In this document: piece by piece, positions 60,676 to 64,000 of the stretch
Layout: the number at the start of each line of letters is the position of its first letter
Position numbering within the stretch: the stretch's first letter is position 1
Assembly: GCA_036273675.1 (NCBI GenBank)
Contig: DASUHD010000060.1
Span: forward strand, 3,185-67,184
Length of the DNA stretch: 64,000 nt
Direction: 5' to 3'
Source of the DNA: DAHUXT01 sp036273675
GTDB lineage: Bacteria; Chloroflexota; Ktedonobacteria; Ktedonobacterales; JADMIN01
Notes under the pieces: model-generated
What the model saw: the letters and a program-made list of their open reading frames with translations, nothing else
Database searches by the model: none
Told to the model about the DNA's origin: nothing
Position numbers and translations under genes: made by a program

Positions 60676-63279
60676 CTATATGAGCAATCCAAGTTCATAG
60701 GCGCGGCGCACCGCTTCTGCCCGCGTGCGCGCATCGAGTTTGGCCAGCACAGCAGAGACATGGTGCTCGACGGTCCTGGGGCTGGTTGAGAGCCGTTCGG
60801 CGATTTCTGCATTGCTCAGACCTTCGGCCAGTAGCGGAAGGATCTCTAGTTGGCGATTGGTCAGCCCCTGCGGATTCGCGCGCGTCCGTGGATGGGGACC
60901 ACGGCGGAGCCCGAGCACGCCACGTTCACGCAAAACCCTGCGGGCAATTTCGGCTGCGGGGAGTGCGCCAAGCCGCTCAAATATGGCGAGAGCCGCTCGC
61001 TGGGCGACTTCGTCACCAAGGAGTAGAGCGAGCGCCTGCTCGAACGGGCAGCTGATTCGCGCCCACTCGTCTGCCGCCGCGCGCCAATCTCCCGCAATCT
61101 CCAAGGCATAGGGGAGAGGGATGTTCGAGAACGCTGGCGTTGGCGCTCCACAACGCCACATCCAGACCGCGAGCGCGCCATCATATCGCGGAAGGCGGAG
61201 ATGCGCCGTTGCCTGAAGGCCCAACTGGGCCTCGGACACACAGCCCTCGTAATCTCTCTGGAGCCACCGCCACTCCGCGCGCGCCGCGGCCATGGAGGCG
61301 ATGTATTGTATATCGCCCGTCGCTAGCGCCTGATCCCGCGCCTGGTCGAGCGCTATCTCAGCACTGGGATCCCCGCGCCGCGCCCGGAGTTGGCCCGACA
61401 CGATCAGCGCTGGAATGAGGTTCGCCGCAGACACCCATGGGACGCTCAAGATGGCGTTGATGTCTTCGTCGGCTCCTGCCCAGTCACCTTGCTCCATGCG
61501 GGCACGCGCTCGATCTCCTTGCAGCGTCCGCAGCCCAATGTCCAGGTCGTGCTCGACGCAATACGCTATACCATCTTCAAGGTAGGTCATGGCATGAGCG
61601 TAGTTGTGGGCGCGCACCAGAAACGTGGCGAGGTTGGCGTAGGCGCGTGCGACATTCTTTTCAAGACCATACTCCAGGGCCAACGCCAGACTGCGCTCAA
61701 GTTTGGCCTGGCCTCCATTTGCGCCGCGCCCAAATTCAGCGCATCCCATACTGTTGAGCGCATCACTCATCGGCTCGGCGTCGTGGAGACGCTCGGCCAA
61801 CTCAATGGCGCGTTTGCCCCACATCTCAGTCGCGGTGCCATCGGCTGCGTCCATGTGGACGTTCGCTAAGACCGCATAGGCCATCGCCAGTTCGTGGCCA
61901 GCCGATGCGCTCTCCAGAATCGCTACCGCCTCCAGGGCGAAACGCTCGAATTCCACATGCTTGCCAACGACCCAGTGGTAGGTCGCCAACAAGCGTAAGT
62001 CATGGCCGATCTGCTGGGTGCGATCCAGTGCGCGCCAGAGTGTCAGCGCAGCCGCGCAGAGCGCTATAGCCTCTTCCATATGTTCGGTCAGGTACGACTC
62101 ATAGGATGCCACATCGAGCAGTTGCGCCCGTTGCTCAAACTGTAGTCGATTCGCATAGCGCAGCGCCGTCTGGTAGTGAGCTGTAGCCTCGCGATGCGCA
62201 CCGCGCGCCGAAGCCTGCCGCGCTGCCTCCGGCGCAAAGCGCAAGACGAGCGCAGCGTCCTCGGCTGCCCCGGCGTGATGCGCCAGCCGTGCGAGCATCG
62301 CTGACTCAGTGGCCCGCTCCAACAACGCTCCGAGAATTCGGGTATGGAGCGCCTGCCGACGTGCGGGCGAGAGCGCGTCTTCAACAGCCTGACGCGCCAA
62401 CTCATGCCGGAACCGGACCGCTCCGCTTTCCAGATAAAGCATACCGCCATCAATGCACACGTCCAATGCGGCGAAATCATCCGCGCCAACGGACGAGACG
62501 ACCCACTGCTCGATCTGGTTGGGTACGACAGCTACAAGCTCCATGAGGCGCCGCGCCTCGGGAGTGTAGCGCGCCATTCGCCCGAGTACCGCCGCCGAAA
62601 CGCTTGTTGGCGTTCCAGGCGCGTCGCTGGCGAGTACTTCGGTGAGAAAGAACGGGTTGCCGCCTGTGACCACATGCAGGCGCCCAGTTGGGCGACCTGC
62701 CTGCCGGGCCAGCGTCGCTACGGCGCCCTCTGAAAGTGGGAGCAACCGCAACCGGGTGACATCTCGGGTGGGGAGATCGCCAAGCACGAGGCGCAAGGGG
62801 TGATCCCGGCTGACCTCATCATCACGATACGTCAGGATCAGGAGCGCCGCCGTGCGATGGATGCGGCGCGCAAGGTACTTGAGCAGGTCCAGGGTCGCCT
62901 CGTCGGCCCAGTGAATGTCTTCGATGACCAAAATTGTGGGAGCCTGGTTGAGTTCGTCGAGGACGACGGTGAAGAGCGCCGAGCGGTTCGCATCCCCTTC
63001 GAGAAGCGCACGAAGCGGGGTGGGCGTTTGCTGCGCGATGTCATAGAGCGGACCCAACGGGCGCGGTGTGAACAACGCCTCGCATGCACCCCAGAGTACG
63101 CGTGTTGGAGAATGGCGCTGCTCGCGCGCCTGTGCCAGAAAGCGCTCGACTAGTGACGTTTTTCCAATGCCAGCTTCGCCCGTGACCAGGGCAATCCGCC
63201 CGTGACCCGTGGCGATCTCACCAAGCAGCGCGGCAAGTGCGGCAAGTTCGCGCTCGCGCTCAAGCAAGTTCCCAGCCAT
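60676..63279 (-). CDS. Large LuxR-type ATPase regulator
   Basis: 867 residues. Walker A is VTGEAGIGKTSLVERF, Walker B LVIEDIHWAD, then a long region of helical repeats (ATAHLRLPRYD and many YANLATFLVRAHN-like units) and a C-terminal LuxR helix-turn-helix with LTNRQLEILPLLAEGLSNAE and TVEHHVSAVLAKL. This is the LAL/MalT-like layout; a ligand presumably releases the DNA-binding end. The start is uncertain: the ATG at 63279 has no strong ribosome site. No target operon is adjacent. Confidence 0.9.
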   Translation of the reverse strand: MAGNLLERERELAALAALLGEIATGHGRIALVTGEAGIGKTSLVERFLAQAREQRHSPTRVLWGACEALFTPRPLGPLYDIAQQTPTPLRALLEGDANRSALFTVVLDELNQAPTILVIEDIHWADEATLDLLKYLARRIHRTAALLILTYRDDEVSRDHPLRLVLGDLPTRDVTRLRLLPLSEGAVATLARQAGRPTGRLHVVTGGNPFFLTEVLASDAPGTPTSVSAAVLGRMARYTPEARRLMELVAVVPNQIEQWVVSSVGADDFAALDVCIDGGMLYLESGAVRFRHELARQAVEDALSPARRQALHTRILGALLERATESAMLARLAHHAGAAEDAALVLRFAPEAARQASARGAHREATAHYQTALRYANRLQFEQRAQLLDVASYESYLTEHMEEAIALCAAALTLWRALDRTQQIGHDLRLLATYHWVVGKHVEFERFALEAVAILESASAGHELAMAYAVLANVHMDAADGTATEMWGKRAIELAERLHDAEPMSDALNSMGCAEFGRGANGGQAKLERSLALALEYGLEKNVARAYANLATFLVRAHNYAHAMTYLEDGIAYCVEHDLDIGLRTLQGDRARARMEQGDWAGADEDINAILSVPWVSAANLIPALIVSGQLRARRGDPSAEIALDQARDQALATGDIQYIASMAAARAEWRWLQRDYEGCVSEAQLGLQATAHLRLPRYDGALAVWMWRCGAPTPAFSNIPLPYALEIAGDWRAAADEWARISCPFEQALALLLGDEVAQRAALAIFERLGALPAAEIARRVLRERGVLGLRRGPHPRTRANPQGLTNRQLEILPLLAEGLSNAEIAERLSTSPRTVEHHVSAVLAKLDARTRAEAVRRAYELGLLI

Positions 63280-63429
63280 ACGATCACGGTTCTCCGAGAG
63301 ATGTGGTGTTCGTGCGCCATCACGGTTCGCCGTCAACCCATGTGCGTATGCCAAATACACTACATGGACATGATGATACCACTGCTTTAGAGATTAATCG
63401 TAGCCTGATGTGGTGTTACAATTTACGAC

Positions 63430-63567
63430 GGACACGGAGCGGGGCGCTGGGGTGAGCAGGCCGTAGCGTTCACGCTACGGCGAATCGGCGCGGAGATGCC
63501 GCAGCGGGGAAATTCGCCGGGGCCTTCAGGCTCCGGCTTGCTCGCCATAGTGCAGCGTTTCGTGTCC
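63430..63567. repeat. Large structured palindromic element
   Basis: Outer arms GGACACG and CGTGTCC enclose GGTGAGCA/TGCTCGCC and two TTCA-loop hairpins: GCCGTAGCG/CGCTACGGC (63460-63481) and GCCGGGGCC/GGCTCCGGC (63516-63537). It could be a transposon-like repeat or a structured RNA. No gene. Confidence 0.65.
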
Positions 63568-63631
63568 GCGCTATTTTCTACAACCACATCGGGTTACGGG
63601 TCGTGACCATCACATGAACAACGTGACACCG

Positions 63632-64000
63632 CTAGTTGCCCTTGAACTCTGGCGCGCGCCTGGCGAGGAAGGCGGCCATCCCTTCGCGGGCGTCTGCTGT
63701 GGCAGCCATCGTGGAGATCGCCTGGCTCTCGGCCATCATCTGCGTCTCCAGGGTTTCCGACCATCCCGCGTGAATCAGCCGCTTGGTGACGCCGTAGGCC
63801 AGCGTCGGCCCCTGCGCGAACTGGTGGGCCAGCTCGTCGGCGCGGAGCAGCGCCTCGCCATCGGGCGCGACCGCCGTCACGATGCCCCAGTCGAGCGCCT
63901 CGGCAGCCGAGAGCGTCCGGTTGGTCAGCGTCAGTTCCAGCGCGCGCCGCATCCCTACTAGCCGCGAGAGTGAATAAGTCATCGAGCCGTCGGGGCAGAG
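63632..64000 (-). CDS. Enoyl-CoA hydratase/isomerase family, C-terminal part
   Basis: The frame runs off the right edge, so the N-terminus is missing. Visible residues read LCPDGSMTYSLSRLVGMRR, then LTNRTLSAAEALDWGIVTAV and a C-terminal FLARRAPEFKGN. The first is the crotonase PDGG-S-F-LPRLVG site with Met-Thr in place of the usual Ser-Tyr. It hydrates or isomerises an enoyl-CoA. Confidence 0.88.
   Translation of the reverse strand, partial: LCPDGSMTYSLSRLVGMRRALELTLTNRTLSAAEALDWGIVTAVAPDGEALLRADELAHQFAQGPTLAYGVTKRLIHAGWSETLETQMMAESQAISTMAATADAREGMAAFLARRAPEFKGN

Overview
The window is about 64 kb of high-GC bacterial chromosome with many GTG and TTG starts and mostly housekeeping genes in short operons. 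Fused polyamine genes, ATP-grasp and MIP proteins, C-rich and TGAA-loop intergenic hairpins, a Pkn-type kinase, and long Pro/Gln/Ala-rich low-complexity tails suggest a Chloroflexota bacterium, perhaps Ktedonobacteria-like. That placement is inference: there is no rRNA or tRNA here to anchor it. I see no prophage, insertion sequence or CRISPR array.

Layout. 1-6.5 kb: end of an ATP-grasp gene, a CoA-binding protein, then on the minus strand topA, hslV, hslU and a DUF4870-like membrane protein. 7-11 kb: an MFS exporter, a DinB-like protein and an aquaporin-family channel. 11-16 kb: two adjacent long RelA/SpoT homologues. 16-20.5 kb: an M1 aminopeptidase with HEAT repeats, and fabH. 20.5-24 kb: a secreted/lipoprotein cluster with one frameshifted paralogue. 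24-30.6 kb: a deazaflavin-type nitroreductase, an alpha/beta hydrolase, a membrane-fused spermidine-synthase-like protein facing an AdoMet decarboxylase/deoxyhypusine-synthase-like fusion, and a methyltransferase. 31-38.7 kb: acyltransferase 3, then rluD, lspA, a DksA-like protein, a dual-specificity phosphatase, a membrane protein, a Ser/Thr kinase and panB, all on the minus strand. 39-41 kb: FTR1 iron permease and a CDF-like transporter. 40.7-47.3 kb: an ABC-2 exporter (ATPase plus two duplicated permeases), Nudix, and a response regulator/histidine kinase pair. 47.6-53.4 kb: a CHAP-domain secreted protein, a polyprenyl-phosphate sugar transferase, acyl-CoA dehydrogenase, MaoC dehydratase and dodecin. 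53.5-64 kb: a DUF2182/DUF1326 pair, an NTF2-like protein, TetR with a hydrolase-glycosyltransferase fusion, a PH-like membrane protein, GNAT, a large LuxR-type ATPase regulator and the end of an enoyl-CoA hydratase.

Most notable signals. (1) The two RelA/SpoT proteins carry complementary lesions: the first keeps the hydrolase residues and loses synthetase residues, the second the reverse. (2) SpeD is fused to a deoxyhypusine-synthase-like domain that lacks the catalytic lysine, and sits opposite a spermidine-synthase-like protein with an altered active-site loop. (3) Two 42-bp boxes, each with four TCRC cores exactly 11 bp apart, lie upstream of the response regulator and of the ABC operon, tying them into one probable regulon. 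(4) An alpha/beta hydrolase is fused to a GT-B glycosyltransferase beneath a TetR regulator with a clear operator. (5) A secreted-protein paralogue is broken in a G tract. (6) Several structured intergenic elements are present.
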